This document shows, piece after piece, positions 35,855-45,417 of a stretch of DNA of 64,000 bases. Where the stretch lies: the NCBI RefSeq assembly GCF_002019645.1, contig NZ_KV917374.1, forward strand, positions 2,678,696 to 2,742,695, written 5' to 3'. Numbering within the stretch: the first letter of the stretch is position 1; the number at the start of each line of letters is the position of its first letter. A program made the translations under genes and the position numbers. The notes beneath the pieces are model-generated. The model was not told where the DNA came from. It searched no databases and saw only the letters and a list, made by a program, of their open reading frames with translations. The DNA is from Litchfieldia alkalitelluris. Lineage in GTDB: Bacteria > Bacillota > Bacilli > Bacillales > Bacillaceae_L.

Positions 35855-36616
35855 ATGGATGTGGAGGTCAAGAACGAAAAAACTGAAACGTATTTAAAAG
35901 ATAATGAAGTAAAAAGCTTGATCAAACGAAGCCAAAATGGTGATCAAGAAGCAAGAGACCTTATCGTTCAAAAGAATATGAGATTGGTTTGGTCGGTTGT
36001 TCAACGCTTTTTAAACCGTGGTTATGAACCAGATGATTTATTCCAAATTGGTTGTATTGGATTGCTGAAATCAGTGGATAAATTTGATCTGTCATATGAC
36101 GTGAAGTTTTCTACTTATGCTGTTCCAATGATTATCGGTGAAATTCAACGATTCATTCGTGATGATGGGACTGTTAAGGTAAGTCGTTCATTAAAGGAAA
36201 CCGGTAATAAAATTAGAAAAGCTAAAGATGAATTATCTAAACGTTTAGGCAGAGTGCCAACAGTCGCGGAGATAGCAGACTTTCTAGAAATCACACCAGA
36301 GGATGTAGTGTTAGCACAAGAGGCTAGTCGAACACCATCGTCTATCCATGAAACTGTGTATGAGAATGATGGTGATCCAATCACTTTGCTGGATCAAATT
36401 GCGGATAATAGTGAAACAAAATGGTTTGATAAAATTGCTCTAAAAGAAGCCATTCGAGAATTAGATGAAAGAGAAAGATTGATTGTCTATTTAAGGTATT
36501 ATAAAGATCAGACACAATCAGAGGTTGCAACAAGATTAGGTATTTCACAAGTTCAGGTATCAAGACTTGAGAAAAAAATACTTCAGCAAATGAAGGATCA
36601 AATGGATGCTATATAG
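35855..36616 (+). CDS. sigF: RNA polymerase sigma-F factor
   Basis: Forespore-specific sigma factor that starts the spore programme. Region 2 includes DDLFQIGCIGLLKSVDKFDLSYDVKFSTYAVPMIIGEIQR (given in the family's usual order), region 3 includes VPTVAEIADFL, and region 4 ends TRLGISQVQVSRLEKKIL. Length is 253 aa. AAGGAGA precedes the ATG. It is the last gene of spoIIA and ends with a strong terminator. Confidence 0.97.
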   Translation: MDVEVKNEKTETYLKDNEVKSLIKRSQNGDQEARDLIVQKNMRLVWSVVQRFLNRGYEPDDLFQIGCIGLLKSVDKFDLSYDVKFSTYAVPMIIGEIQRFIRDDGTVKVSRSLKETGNKIRKAKDELSKRLGRVPTVAEIADFLEITPEDVVLAQEASRTPSSIHETVYENDGDPITLLDQIADNSETKWFDKIALKEAIRELDERERLIVYLRYYKDQTQSEVATRLGISQVQVSRLEKKILQQMKDQMDAI

Positions 36617-36626
36617 GGTAAAATTA

Positions 36627-36667
36627 AAAAAGATCGGATGGAATGTTACTTCCACCGATCTTTTTTG
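36627..36667. terminator. Bidirectional terminator between sigF and the redoxin gene
   Basis: AAAAAAGATCGG pairs with CCGATCTTTTTT around a GGAA...TTCC inner stem, serving both convergent genes. Confidence 0.9.
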
Positions 36668-36670
36668 TGT

Positions 36671-37174
36671 TTAATTTATTTTCTCATATTCTTCCTTGAT
36701 TTCTGCTAAGGTTTTATCGAGTTCTTCGCCCCAATGATCATTTATTGTATGGAAGATTACGTTGCCTTCTGCATCCATCAACCCATAGCCTCTATAAGCA
36801 ACATCTCCATTTTTCATATCAAATAAAGAAGCTAACTCTAAGTCTGGATCTGATACAAAAGGTAAGCTATTTCCAAGCTGTTCTTTTATGGCAGTATACA
36901 ACTCCTGTTGCTGCTCTGGGGTATCGTTACTAAGGATGTACATATTTACATCCATATCATTAAATTTATCTAAATTTTTATGCAACTGAACCAGTTGCTG
37001 TTGGCAAAGTCCTCAGGTGTAAGTAGTGATGAAAAAGAAAAGAGTTGGTTTTTCTTGTGGAAAGGTAACTTCTTCTTTTTGCTGATTTAATAATGTCATG
37101 GACTCTTTTAATTGAGGTTGTCCACATGCAGTTAATATAACTAACATTGATATAAGTGCTATTAATTTCTTCAT
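36671..37174 (-). CDS. Thioredoxin-fold lipoprotein with in-frame TGA, candidate selenoprotein
   Basis: Read through one TGA (37013-37015, codon 54) this frame gives 167 aa. An N-terminal signal peptide ends at a lipobox (ILTAC, C17). A redoxin-like domain begins EKPTLFFFITTYT-x-GLCQQQLVQLHKNL, where x is the TGA, and continues with LPFVSDPDLELASLFDM and YGLMDAEGNVIFHTI. The TGA stands where the first Cys of a CxxC motif would be, giving U-G-L-C if decoded as selenocysteine. A SECIS-like hairpin follows. AAAGGAG precedes the ATG and there is no frameshift. The alternative is a nonsense-mutated gene. It lies alone between sigF and spoVAA, facing sigF. Substrate unknown. Confidence 0.75.
36982..36998 (-). 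promoter_or_regulatory. Candidate bacterial SECIS hairpin
   Basis: On the minus strand GCAACT-GGTTC-AGTTGC forms a perfect 6-bp stem with a 5-nt loop starting GG. It begins 14 nt after the TGA codon, so the loop is 20 nt from it. Known bacterial SECIS elements have a short apical stem, a G within the first two loop bases and a similar distance. Confidence 0.65.
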
Positions 37175-37404
37175 ATTTACTCCTTTATAATTTTCTGTCT
37201 GTAAGGTGTTTTATCACTTCATGTGGAAACAGATACCCCTTCATATAGTGTAACCTACCCAGGAAAGGGTCAATTAGCAACTAATAAAAACATCATATCT
37301 GTTTGGGTCGTTATTTTCCAGTAATTTGTTCATAGTCATCTTATAAAAATGGCAAGTGCTAAATTTTTCAGACTGTGGTAATTAATGGTGTAGTAGGGAT
37401 AGTT

Positions 37405-37434
37405 GCATTAGAAAAACTAACAAATACCATACTA
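37405..37434 (+). promoter_or_regulatory. SigG-type promoter of the spoVA operon
   Basis: GCATTA (37405-37410), a 17-nt spacer and CATACTA (37428-37434) match the forespore SigG pattern. It lies 38 nt before spoVAA; the B. subtilis operon is SigG-dependent. Confidence 0.8.
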
Positions 37435-37471
37435 CAGATACAAGGATAACAATGTGTAGGGTGTGAATGTA

Positions 37472-38092
37472 ATGGAGAATAAAGTATATATACGCTTGCG
37501 CCATCGTATACAAGTTAGGCCTAATGAGTTAATTAGATTAGGTGATATAGCACAGGTTATCACACAAGGAATTGAACAGAATTTCTTATGTAACATGCCA
37601 CTATACCAAATTACAATTCAAGATAAAACAATTGTGGTTATTGATATTATTGAGATCATTAAAAAGGTAAAAGATTTTGATCCGAAATTGACGATTGAAA
37701 CATTTGGCCCTCCACAAACATTAGTTGAGGTTGTCTATGAAAAAAAGAAATATTCAGTTGCTTTCTTTGTTGCCATTTGGTTTTTGCTTTTTGTCGGTGC
37801 TGCATTAACAATCATGAATTTTCATGAAGATGTCAGCATGCAACAAGTCCATCAGAAACTTTATCTTCTTATTACAGGCGAAGAGGTAAAGCAGCCTTTA
37901 TTACTTCAAGTGCCTTATTCGATTGGTTTGGGGTTAGGGATGATTTTGTTTTTTAATCATATCTTTAAAAAGCGTATTAATGAAGAGCCAAGTCCATTGG
38001 AAGTTGAAATGTTTAATTACCAACAAGATTTAGATAATTATATGGTCATGAATGAAAATAAAGAAAGCATGAAAAAACTAGATGACCATTAA
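37472..38092 (+). CDS. spoVAA: Stage V sporulation protein AA
   Basis: First protein of the SpoVA complex, which moves dipicolinic acid in sporulation and germination. At 206 aa it equals B. subtilis. An N-terminal cytoplasmic part (MENKVYIRLRHRIQV) precedes two membrane helices (SVAFFVAIWFLLFVGAALTI and YSIGLGLGMILFFNH). NFHEDVSMQQVHQKLY is conserved. The ATG at 37472 has TAGGGTG 8 nt upstream and is preferred over the GTG at 37463. It overlaps spoVAB by 11 nt. Confidence 0.95.
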   Translation: MENKVYIRLRHRIQVRPNELIRLGDIAQVITQGIEQNFLCNMPLYQITIQDKTIVVIDIIEIIKKVKDFDPKLTIETFGPPQTLVEVVYEKKKYSVAFFVAIWFLLFVGAALTIMNFHEDVSMQQVHQKLYLLITGEEVKQPLLLQVPYSIGLGLGMILFFNHIFKKRINEEPSPLEVEMFNYQQDLDNYMVMNENKESMKKLDDH

Positions 38093-38504
38093 AATTCTTT
38101 TTATTGCTTTTATGGGTTTAGCCAGTGGACTAGCTGTTGGAGCAGGATTCGTCGCATTTTTAGCGGTCTTAGGAATTATACCGAGATTAACCCAACTAAC
38201 AAAAACAATGAAGTACATTCAATTATATGAGTGGGCCGTAGTAGCTGGAGCTGTAATTGGAGGATGGTATAGTCTCTCAGACACAGTCTTGTCATTACCA
38301 GTCATAACAACCATCCCAATTGGTTTAGCTAATGGTATTTTTGTAGGCATGCTTGCTGCCGCTCTTACAGAAGTACTTAATGTTCTTCCTATTTTAGCAA
38401 AACGAATTAGAGTTGATGATAAGATTGTGCATCTGTTAATGGCAATTGTACTAGGCAAGGTAGCAGGCTCTTTATTTCATTGGATTTACTATGTAAATAT
38501 GTAG
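38082..38504 (+). CDS. spoVAB: Stage V sporulation protein AB
   Basis: A 140-aa membrane protein with four hydrophobic segments (from ILFIAFMGLASGLAVGAGFV to IVHLLMAIVLGKVAGSLFHWI). The start lies inside spoVAA by 11 nt, a typical coupled arrangement in this operon. It belongs to the inner-membrane SpoVA set. Confidence 0.94.
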   Translation: MTIKILFIAFMGLASGLAVGAGFVAFLAVLGIIPRLTQLTKTMKYIQLYEWAVVAGAVIGGWYSLSDTVLSLPVITTIPIGLANGIFVGMLAAALTEVLNVLPILAKRIRVDDKIVHLLMAIVLGKVAGSLFHWIYYVNM

Positions 38505-38538
38505 CTACAAAATCTTCTCATCTCTAGGAGGAGTAATA

Positions 38539-38991
38539 ATGTCAAATAAGTTAAAAGACAATTATCAAAAGAATATAAAAACATTTCAACCTAAAGCCCC
38601 ACTGTTTATGAATTGTTTTAAGGCATTTATGGTCGGTGGATTGATTTGTACCTTTGGTCAAGGGATCCAAAATTTTTATTTAACCTTTTTTAACTTCACT
38701 GAAAAAACAGTGGGTAATCCTACTGTAGCAACACTCATTTTGATTGCCTCTCTTCTTACAGGATTAGGTGTGTATGATAAGCTGGGGCAATTCGCAGGAG
38801 CGGGATCGGCAGTCCCAGTAACCGGTTTTGCTAACTCGATGACTAGTGCAGCACTCGAATATAAAAGTGAAGGGATTGTTTTAGGGACTGCTACTAATAT
38901 GTTTAAGCTAGCTGGCAGTGTTCTAGTGTTTGGGGTAGTTGCTACCTATGTTGTTGGGACTTTACGGTATTTATTCCACCTCGCATTATGA
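38539..38991 (+). CDS. spoVAC: Stage V sporulation protein AC
   Basis: A 150-aa membrane protein; SpoVAC is a channel-forming member of the dipicolinate transport complex. FMVGGLICTFGQGIQNFYL, the GTATNMFKLAGSVLVFGV segment and the GAGSAVPVTGFANSMTSAA loop are hallmarks shared with SpoVAEB. GGAGGAG precedes the ATG. Confidence 0.96.
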   Translation: MSNKLKDNYQKNIKTFQPKAPLFMNCFKAFMVGGLICTFGQGIQNFYLTFFNFTEKTVGNPTVATLILIASLLTGLGVYDKLGQFAGAGSAVPVTGFANSMTSAALEYKSEGIVLGTATNMFKLAGSVLVFGVVATYVVGTLRYLFHLAL

Positions 38992-39009
38992 AAGTGAGTG
39001 ATGTGAACG

Positions 39010-40017
39010 ATGAGATTAGTTGGAAAGCAAACATGGGTATTTGAACACTCGATCTATTTAAATTCAGTTGGTACTGCAGTAGGTCCAAAAGAAGCAGAGG
39101 GACCATTAGGCTTACAATTTGATGTTACTCATAAGGACTTGCATTGTGACGAAGAAACTTGGGAACTTGCTGAAAGGCGTTTAATGGAGCAATCAATTTC
39201 TACTTGCTTAGAAAAAGCTCAGTTAAACAACGAGGATGTTGATCTTTTTTTGGCAGGTGATTTATTGAACCAAAATGTGACTGCAAATTATGTAGCAAGG
39301 CATAACCAGATTCCTTTTTTATGTATGTTTGGTGCATGCTCAACCTCCATGGAGACATTAGCTGTCGGATCAGCCCTTGTTGATGGTGGATTTGCAAAAC
39401 GGATCATTGCAGCAACTAGTAGTCATAATGCAACAGCCGAACGACAATTTCGTTATCCAACAGAGTATGGTGGTCAGAAACCAAGCACTGCTACTTTTAC
39501 AGTAACTGGATCTGGAGCTGCACTGGTTAGTAGAGAAGTGGGCCCAATTAAGATTACCTCAGCCACTATTGGCAGGGTGACTGATTATGGAATAACCAAC
39601 CCATTTGATATGGGAGCGGCAATGGCACCAGCAGCTGCTGATACTATTCAGAGACATTTTCAGGATTTACAAACAACACCTGAAGACTATGATTTAATCA
39701 TCACTGGTGATTTGTCAGGAGTTGGAAGCCCAATTGTTAGAAAGTTGTTGTTTGACGAAGGCTACGATTTAGACACAAAACATAATGATTGTGGTTTAAT
39801 GATTTATTCAAAAGACCAGAATACATTTGCAGGTGGCAGTGGGTGCGCATGCTCAGCAGTTGTCACATATGGACATATTGTAAAACAACTTATGTTAGGA
39901 AACATAAAGAAGGTGTTTATAGTCGCAACAGGTGCATTATTAAGTCCAACGATGATCCAGCAAAAGGAATCAATACCAACGATAGCACACGGTGTTGTGC
40001 TAGAAAAGAACAGTTGA
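39010..40017 (+). CDS. spoVAD: Stage V sporulation protein AD
   Basis: A 335-aa soluble protein with a thiolase-like fold that binds dipicolinic acid. FGACSTSMETLAVGSALVDGG corresponds to the thiolase nucleophile region, and CGLMIYSKDQNTFAGGSGCACSA and FIVATGALLSPTMIQQKESIP are conserved. It lies on the + strand between spoVAC and spoVAEB with short gaps. Confidence 0.96.
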   Translation: MRLVGKQTWVFEHSIYLNSVGTAVGPKEAEGPLGLQFDVTHKDLHCDEETWELAERRLMEQSISTCLEKAQLNNEDVDLFLAGDLLNQNVTANYVARHNQIPFLCMFGACSTSMETLAVGSALVDGGFAKRIIAATSSHNATAERQFRYPTEYGGQKPSTATFTVTGSGAALVSREVGPIKITSATIGRVTDYGITNPFDMGAAMAPAAADTIQRHFQDLQTTPEDYDLIITGDLSGVGSPIVRKLLFDEGYDLDTKHNDCGLMIYSKDQNTFAGGSGCACSAVVTYGHIVKQLMLGNIKKVFIVATGALLSPTMIQQKESIPTIAHGVVLEKNS

Positions 40018-40039
40018 AAAAAGAATCGGGGTATAAACC

Positions 40040-40390
40040 ATGGAATACTTAATTGCATTTTTAGTTGGCGGAAGTATATGCGTAATTGGCCAGATATTAT
40101 TAGATGTTGTTAAGCTTACACCGGCACATGTGATGAGTACATTTGTTGTGTTAGGAGTCATTCTTGATGGTTTTGACATATATGATAATTTTATTGAATT
40201 CGCTGGAGCAGGTGCAACTGTTCCGATTACAAGCTTTGGTCATTCCCTGTTACATGGAGCAATGCATCAGGCCGAACAGCATGGTTTCATAGGAATTGGA
40301 ATCGGGATTTTTGAATTAACGTCAGCTGGAATTTCCTCAGCCATCCTGTTTGCTTTTCTTGTCGCATTACTATTCAAACCGAAAGGATAA
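40040..40390 (+). CDS. spoVAEB: Stage V sporulation protein AEB
   Basis: A 116-aa membrane protein related to Spo[23 protein letters not shown], the [22 protein letters not shown] loop and a C-terminal helix [13 protein letters not shown]. Fourth membrane component of the complex; it sits 22 nt after spoVAD. Confidence 0.95.
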   Translation: MEYLIAFLVGGSICVIGQILLDVVKLTPAHVMSTFVVLGVILDGFDIYDNFIEFAGAGATVPITSFGHSLLHGAMHQAEQHGFIGIGIGIFELTSAGISSAILFAFLVALLFKPKG

Positions 40391-40396
40391 TGAGTG

Positions 40397-40969
40397 ATGA
40401 AAAAAACACCGAGAAAGGTGATCCTGATAACAGATGGAGATGAATATGCGCTAAAAACAATAGAATATATAGCGAAGGAATTTGGAGGAAGATGTATTTC
40501 AAAATCGCATGGTAATCCTACGACGCTGTCCGGTGAAGAAATTGTTGAACTTATCCATAAGGCTCCATATGACCCTGTATTCGTTATGTTTGATGATAGT
40601 GGTTTTATTGGAGAGGGTGCAGGCGAATTAGCTCTAAAGTATGTAGCAACACATGAGAGTATCGAGGTTTTAGGGGTGATTGCTGTGGCTTCAAAAACAC
40701 ATCAAGATGAATGGGCGAGAGTGGATGTGAGTATCAATAGATACGGTGAGCTTACCCATTATGGTGTTGATAAAAGTGGCGTAGAAGAATTCGATATAGG
40801 CCGTATTAATGGAGATACAGTGTATTGCTTAGATGGGTTAAATATCCCAATCATTGTTGGAATTGGCGATATAGGTAAAATGGCAAGAAAAGACCATGTG
40901 CAAAATGGTTCTCCTATTACAAAGAAAGCAGTGGAGCTTATTTTAGAAAGGAGTGGATATTATGACTAA
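40397..40969 (+). CDS. spoVAEA: Stage V sporulation protein AEA
   Basis: A 190-aa soluble protein of the SpoVAE family ([21 protein letters not shown], then [15 protein letters not shown] and [10 protein letters not shown]). The ATG at 40397 follows AAAGGA; an adjoining GTG at 40394 is also in frame. It ends 8 nt inside spoVAF. SpoVAEA is part of the conserved heptacistronic operon in Bacillus. Confidence 0.94.
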   Translation: MKKTPRKVILITDGDEYALKTIEYIAKEFGGRCISKSHGNPTTLSGEEIVELIHKAPYDPVFVMFDDSGFIGEGAGELALKYVATHESIEVLGVIAVASKTHQDEWARVDVSINRYGELTHYGVDKSGVEEFDIGRINGDTVYCLDGLNIPIIVGIGDIGKMARKDHVQNGSPITKKAVELILERSGYYD

Positions 40970-42440
40970 CAGCACTCAAAATAAAAAAACTCCGATTTCT
41001 ACTGATGTTGAGATCAATGAGAAATTCTTTAAAGAGCATATTGAAATCGGCACAGGAAGTTTTGATATTGGTGTAAGAAAAATAACTGTTCAAGAAAAGT
41101 CAATCAATATCTATTACCTAAATGGTTTATGTGACACTAGTTTTATCATGCTGTTAATGAGAGAACTTGTTAATATGAATGATAAAGAAAAGTTAACAAG
41201 CCAAGCCATGAAAATTATTGAAAATCGAATGGTTCACCAACAAGTAGCCACAGTGAAAAATTTAGATGAAGCAGTAGATAAATTATTGTCAGGACTTATT
41301 ATTATTTTTGTTGAAGGTGAAGATACGAGCCTTGCGATTGATGTAAGAAGCTATCCAGGAAGAAACCCTGAAGAGCCTGATACTGAAAAAGTAATTAGAG
41401 GGGCAAGAGATGGATATACCGAGAACCTTGTCATTAATGTCGCTCTTACTAGAAGAAGAATTCGTGATGAAAGACTGAGAAATGAAATTATGCAGGTTGG
41501 GGAACGTTCCAAGACTGATATTTGTGTTTCTTATATTAAAGATGTTGCTAATCCAAGGCTAGTTGAAAAAATCAAAAAAGAACTACAAGCAATAAAAGTG
41601 GATGGTCTAACAATGGCAGATAAAACAGTCGAAGAATTTTTAGTCAAACAAGGCTTTAATCCATATCCACTTGTTAGATATACTGAACGTCCAGATGTAG
41701 CAGCAAATCATTTATTAGAAGGGCATGTTATTATTACTGTTGATACCTCACCAAGCGTGATTATTACTCCAACAACGATGTTTCATCATGTTCAGCATGC
41801 GGAAGAATATCGTCAAGCACCTGCTGTTGGAACATATCTAAGATGGGTTCGTTTCTTAGGCATAATTGCATCCATTTATTTATTGCCACTATGGTTTTTG
41901 TTTACGTTGCAGCCAGAGTTACTACCAAAGGCATTAGATTTTATTGGGCCAAGCGAAAAGGGAAACATTCCACTTGTTGTTCAAATATTTCTTGCTGATT
42001 TTGGTATAGAGTTTTTAAGAATGGCGGCCATTCATACACCAACACCATTATCAACAGCCATGGGACTAATTGCAGCAGCGTTAATTGGTCAAATTGCAAT
42101 TGATGTAGGCTTGTTTGTGCCAGAGGTTATCATGTATGTAGCTGTTGCAGCAATTGGTTCATTTGCTACTCCAAGTTATGAATTAAGTATCGCTAATAAG
42201 ATGGCAAGGTTAGTCTTATTAGTGTTTGTTGCAATCTTTAAGTTACCCGGATTTGTCATCGGAGCCACTGTATACTTTCTGTTACTAGCAAGTATTAGAT
42301 CATTAAATACCCCTTACTTATGGCCATTTTTACCGTTTAATTTTAAAGCCTTATGGCAAATTGTTGTACGTCCATCCGTACCTGGTCAAAAACTAAGACC
42401 TAGTATTGTGCATCCTAGAAATCCACATAAACAACAGTAA
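40962..42440 (+). CDS. spoVAF: Stage V sporulation protein AF
   Basis: A 492-aa membrane protein related to the A subunits of GerA germinant receptors. A soluble N-terminal half ([29 protein letters not shown] region) precedes several membrane helices from about residue 285. The ATG at 40962 has AAAGGAG 9 nt upstream and overlaps the end of spoVAEA. Last gene of the operon. Confidence 0.95.
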   Translation: MTNSTQNKKTPISTDVEINEKFFKEHIEIGTGSFDIGVRKITVQEKSINIYYLNGLCDTSFIMLLMRELVNMNDKEKLTSQAMKIIENRMVHQQVATVKNLDEAVDKLLSGLIIIFVEGEDTSLAIDVRSYPGRNPEEPDTEKVIRGARDGYTENLVINVALTRRRIRDERLRNEIMQVGERSKTDICVSYIKDVANPRLVEKIKKELQAIKVDGLTMADKTVEEFLVKQGFNPYPLVRYTERPDVAANHLLEGHVIITVDTSPSVIITPTTMFHHVQHAEEYRQAPAVGTYLRWVRFLGIIASIYLLPLWFLFTLQPELLPKALDFIGPSEKGNIPLVVQIFLADFGIEFLRMAAIHTPTPLSTAMGLIAAALIGQIAIDVGLFVPEVIMYVAVAAIGSFATPSYELSIANKMARLVLLVFVAIFKLPGFVIGATVYFLLLASIRSLNTPYLWPFLPFNFKALWQIVVRPSVPGQKLRPSIVHPRNPHKQQ

Positions 42441-42520
42441 GGAGGTTATTGCAAGCTAATAGGGAATATGGTATGTTATTTTCTATATAGCTGTAATAAT
42501 TGTTGTTTAAATATGCTAGG

Positions 42521-42551
42521 GCAGCTAATATTTGTATTAGCTGTCTTTTTT
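42521..42551 (+). terminator. Terminator of the spoVA operon
   Basis: GCAGCTAATA pairs with TATTAGCTGT, followed by CTTTTTTAT. Confidence 0.85.
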
Positions 42552-42681
42552 ATATGAGCTTAATTAAATTTAAATTTAATTGCATGGGACATCTAATTAG
42601 GTCAGGAGCTATACATAAACATAGCCTGATATAGAGGGGTCTTTGCCAGTAGTAGAATTGTAATGAAAAGAGGGAATGAAT

Positions 42682-44001
42682 GTGTATTTACATGGAACTA
42701 GTCGTGTTAATGATAGAGGACATTTAGAAATTGGTGGAATTGATACAGTTGATTTAGCAAATAAATACGGAACCCCTTTGTATGTATACGATACCACATT
42801 AATTCGTGAACGAGCGAAAGGGTTTCGTGATACTTTTACAAAATTAGGTGTTAAGGCACAAGTTGCATACGCAAGCAAAGCATTTTCAACTGTTGCTATG
42901 ATTCAACTAGTTGAAGAGGAAGGGTTATCTCTAGATGTAGTTTCAGGTGGGGAGCTATATACTGCTTTGCAAGCAGGTTTCCCTGTTGAAAGAATCCATT
43001 TTCATGGTAACAATAAAAGCTATCATGAACTTGAGATGGCTGTGAAACATAAAGTAGGGTGTATTGTTGTTGATAATTTCTATGAGCTTACATTATTGGA
43101 TGAGATTAGCAACAAACACGAGGTGAAAACACCGATTTTATTGAGAGTCACACCCGGTATTGAAGCACATACACATGACTATATTTTAACTGGACAGGAA
43201 GATTCGAAATTTGGATTTGGGTTGGAAAATGGACAAGCGGATGCAGCGGTTGATACGGTTCTGTCTTTATCTGGTGTAACTTTGTTAGGGATCCACAGTC
43301 ATATTGGGTCTCAAATCTTTGAAACTACCGGATTTGTCCTTGCGGTGAAAAAAATGTTCGGGAAATTTAAAGAGTGGAGAGATACTTTCAACTATGTACC
43401 GACTGTATTAAATGTTGGCGGTGGTTTTGGAATCCGTTATACAAATGAAGATGACCCACTCCCTGTTTCTCAATATGTGGAAGAGATTATTGAAGAAGTG
43501 AAAAAACATTCAGCAGAATTAGATTTCCCTATTCCTGAGATATGGATTGAACCAGGTCGCTCTATGGTTGGTGATGCTGGTACTACTCTCTATTCAATAG
43601 GATCAAGAAAAGAAGTTCCAAACATTCGTAACTATGTAGCAATCGATGGGGGAATGAATGATAATATTCGTCCTGCATTGTATCAAGCTAAATATGAGGC
43701 AGTATTAGCAAACAGAGTGAATGATCAGGTAGAAGAAACGGTTTCAATTGCTGGTAAATGTTGCGAATCAGGAGATATGCTAATCTGGGATATACCACTA
43801 CCTAAATCTAACTCGGCGGATTTACTAGCTGTTTTCTGTACAGGAGCCTATGGTTATTCAATGGCGAACAACTATAATCGTATTCCTAGACCACCTGTTG
43901 TGTTTGTTGAAAATGGAGAAGATCAATTAGTCGTAAAACGCGAGAGTTATGAAGATATTGTGAGATTAGACGTGCCATTAAAAGCTAATGTAAAAAAATA
44001 A
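42682..44001 (+). CDS. lysA: Diaminopimelate decarboxylase
   Basis: PLP enzyme for the last step of lysine synthesis. AYASKAFS carries the PLP lysine, with GGELYTAL, HSHIGSQIF, LNVGGGFGI, EPGRSMVGDAGTTLY and the active-site cysteine motif CCESGD. From GTG 42682 the protein is 439 aa, as in B. subtilis. AGAGGG lies 7 nt before that GTG, but only 1-2 nt before an ATG at 42676, which is why I prefer GTG. No lysine riboswitch is visible upstream. It follows spoVAF as in B. subtilis. Confidence 0.95.
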   Translation: MYLHGTSRVNDRGHLEIGGIDTVDLANKYGTPLYVYDTTLIRERAKGFRDTFTKLGVKAQVAYASKAFSTVAMIQLVEEEGLSLDVVSGGELYTALQAGFPVERIHFHGNNKSYHELEMAVKHKVGCIVVDNFYELTLLDEISNKHEVKTPILLRVTPGIEAHTHDYILTGQEDSKFGFGLENGQADAAVDTVLSLSGVTLLGIHSHIGSQIFETTGFVLAVKKMFGKFKEWRDTFNYVPTVLNVGGGFGIRYTNEDDPLPVSQYVEEIIEEVKKHSAELDFPIPEIWIEPGRSMVGDAGTTLYSIGSRKEVPNIRNYVAIDGGMNDNIRPALYQAKYEAVLANRVNDQVEETVSIAGKCCESGDMLIWDIPLPKSNSADLLAVFCTGAYGYSMANNYNRIPRPPVVFVENGEDQLVVKRESYEDIVRLDVPLKANVKK

Positions 44002-44030
44002 AAATCGAAAAAACCAGAGAGAGTCTTTCT

Positions 44031-44723
44031 AACGGGTTCCATTGATAGAGAAAAATACATCAGCAAATGAATTAGCAGATCAACTAGCATAGCTATTTGG
44101 TCTCTTCATTTACTATAAAGTCTTGATTTAATGGGATTTAACCTTAATATTAGCACGCTTTATGCTTGCAGGTTTATCGGATGCATATTAATTATAAATA
44201 TTATACAGTGTCCAATTTCTTTGCTAAATTGCCTGATAATATAATGTAAAGCATAGGAAGTTTTTTTCATTTATCAATAATCGAGTGATCAATGAACCTT
44301 AAAATAAAGGGATATTTCCCTTTAAACTGCAGAATATGGCTGGTTAGGGCTAATTAAGGGGAAGTTTTCCCTTTAACCAAGCACAATCACCCTATTTTTC
44401 ATGTTTTTCAAGTAAATAGCGGGAAATTTTACTTCTATGTCACCTATTTTTTGCCCTATTTTCTAAATAAGGGAATTTTCTTACCTTATTTTATCAGCCC
44501 ATGCTGCTGATTCACTTATCAGGGTCCGAGGGTTACCGCTTTTTTATAGCCGGGCGGGACATGGATTAGGGACGAACAGGTGCTATGTTATAAGTGAAAA
44601 AGTTCGGTAAGTTGTACCGAGCTTTTTATTATTTCAGTTGCTAATAGGATTGTTAAAATCATATGCTTCTACCAGTGCATTTTCCTTTGTTAGATCCATC
44701 TTCTCCCCACAAAGGAATCCGTT
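44031..44723. mobile_element. Non-coding TIR element, copy 2
   Basis: 693 bp, homologous along its full length to 26016-26878 apart from the nested MITE there. Ends are AACGGGTTCCATTG and (reverse complement of the right end) AACGGATTCCTTTG. AGAGTCTT occurs on both outer sides (44020-44027 and 44725-44732), an 8-bp target-site duplication. Repeated AAGGG...CCCTT mini-palindromes lie at 44307-44375. No protein is supported; a 60-codon frame at its right end is incidental. It fills the lysA to DUF218 gap. Confidence 0.8.
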
Positions 44724-44820
44724 AAGAGTCTTCCCTCTGGATTATTTGCTTGGATTTCTGTATTCTCGGTTATCTTTAAATAGTACAAACAAGTCTAAGA
44801 ATTTTAAAGGAATGATTTGA

Positions 44821-45417
44821 GTGACTAAAAAAGTGAAGTTAAGAATAGTTTTAGCCATAATCGTTATCATCCTAATCCTTATATCCTACTCTGGTTATAG
44901 CATTTGGTCGTTTAGTGAAAAAGTTCAATTAGTCAAGACCGATGTGGCAGTCGTACTTGGTGCTGCTGTGTGGGGTGATGAACCATCTCCGGTTTTTCGT
45001 GAAAGGATTAATCATTCCATCTGGCTGTATGAGAATGGGTATGTAGATAAAATAATTTTTACTGGTGGCAAGGGCGAAGGTGATAAGGTTGCAGAGTCAG
45101 AGGTTGAAAGGAATTATGCTATTGAAAATAATGTTAACTCAAAGGATATATTGATTGAAACTAAATCGAAAATTACAGAAGAGAACCTCAAATACGCCCA
45201 AGAAATTGCAGTAGAGAAAAACTTAAAAACATATACGATTGTAAGCGACCCATTACATATGAAAAGAGCCATCTTAATGGCCAGCAACACCGGAATGGAA
45301 GCATATTCATCACCGACTCAAAGTTCTGCTTATAAGACATTGAAAAGTAAAATGCCGTTTCTCATACGCGAGGTGTTTTTCTATGTTGGTTATGTAGTTA
45401 GTTTGCCATTTAGGTAG
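44821..45417 (+). CDS. DUF218 (SanA/YdcF-like) membrane-anchored protein
   Basis: A 198-aa protein with one N-terminal membrane helix (about residues 8-28, IVLAIIVIILILISYSGYSI) and a DUF218 domain: DVAVVLGAAVWGDEPSPVFRERI, IIFTGGKGEGDKVAESE, VSDPLHMKRA. Related proteins (SanA, YdcF) are envelope-associated; the reaction is unproven. GTG start with AAAGGA upstream. It follows copy 2 of the TIR element. Confidence 0.85.
   Translation: MTKKVKLRIVLAIIVIILILISYSGYSIWSFSEKVQLVKTDVAVVLGAAVWGDEPSPVFRERINHSIWLYENGYVDKIIFTGGKGEGDKVAESEVERNYAIENNVNSKDILIETKSKITEENLKYAQEIAVEKNLKTYTIVSDPLHMKRAILMASNTGMEAYSSPTQSSAYKTLKSKMPFLIREVFFYVGYVVSLPFR

Noticed and set aside
36671-36985. Treating the redoxin as a 104-aa gene starting after the TGA
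   Set aside because: That start has no ribosome site and would remove the signal peptide and the redox motif, while the upstream frame continues in phase with both.
39789-40052. 87-codon frame overlapping the end of spoVAD
   Set aside because: It lies in another frame of well-conserved spoVAD and the start of spoVAEB.
44638-44820. 60-codon frame just before the DUF218 gene
   Set aside because: It crosses the right end of the non-coding TIR element and is not kept in the other copy.
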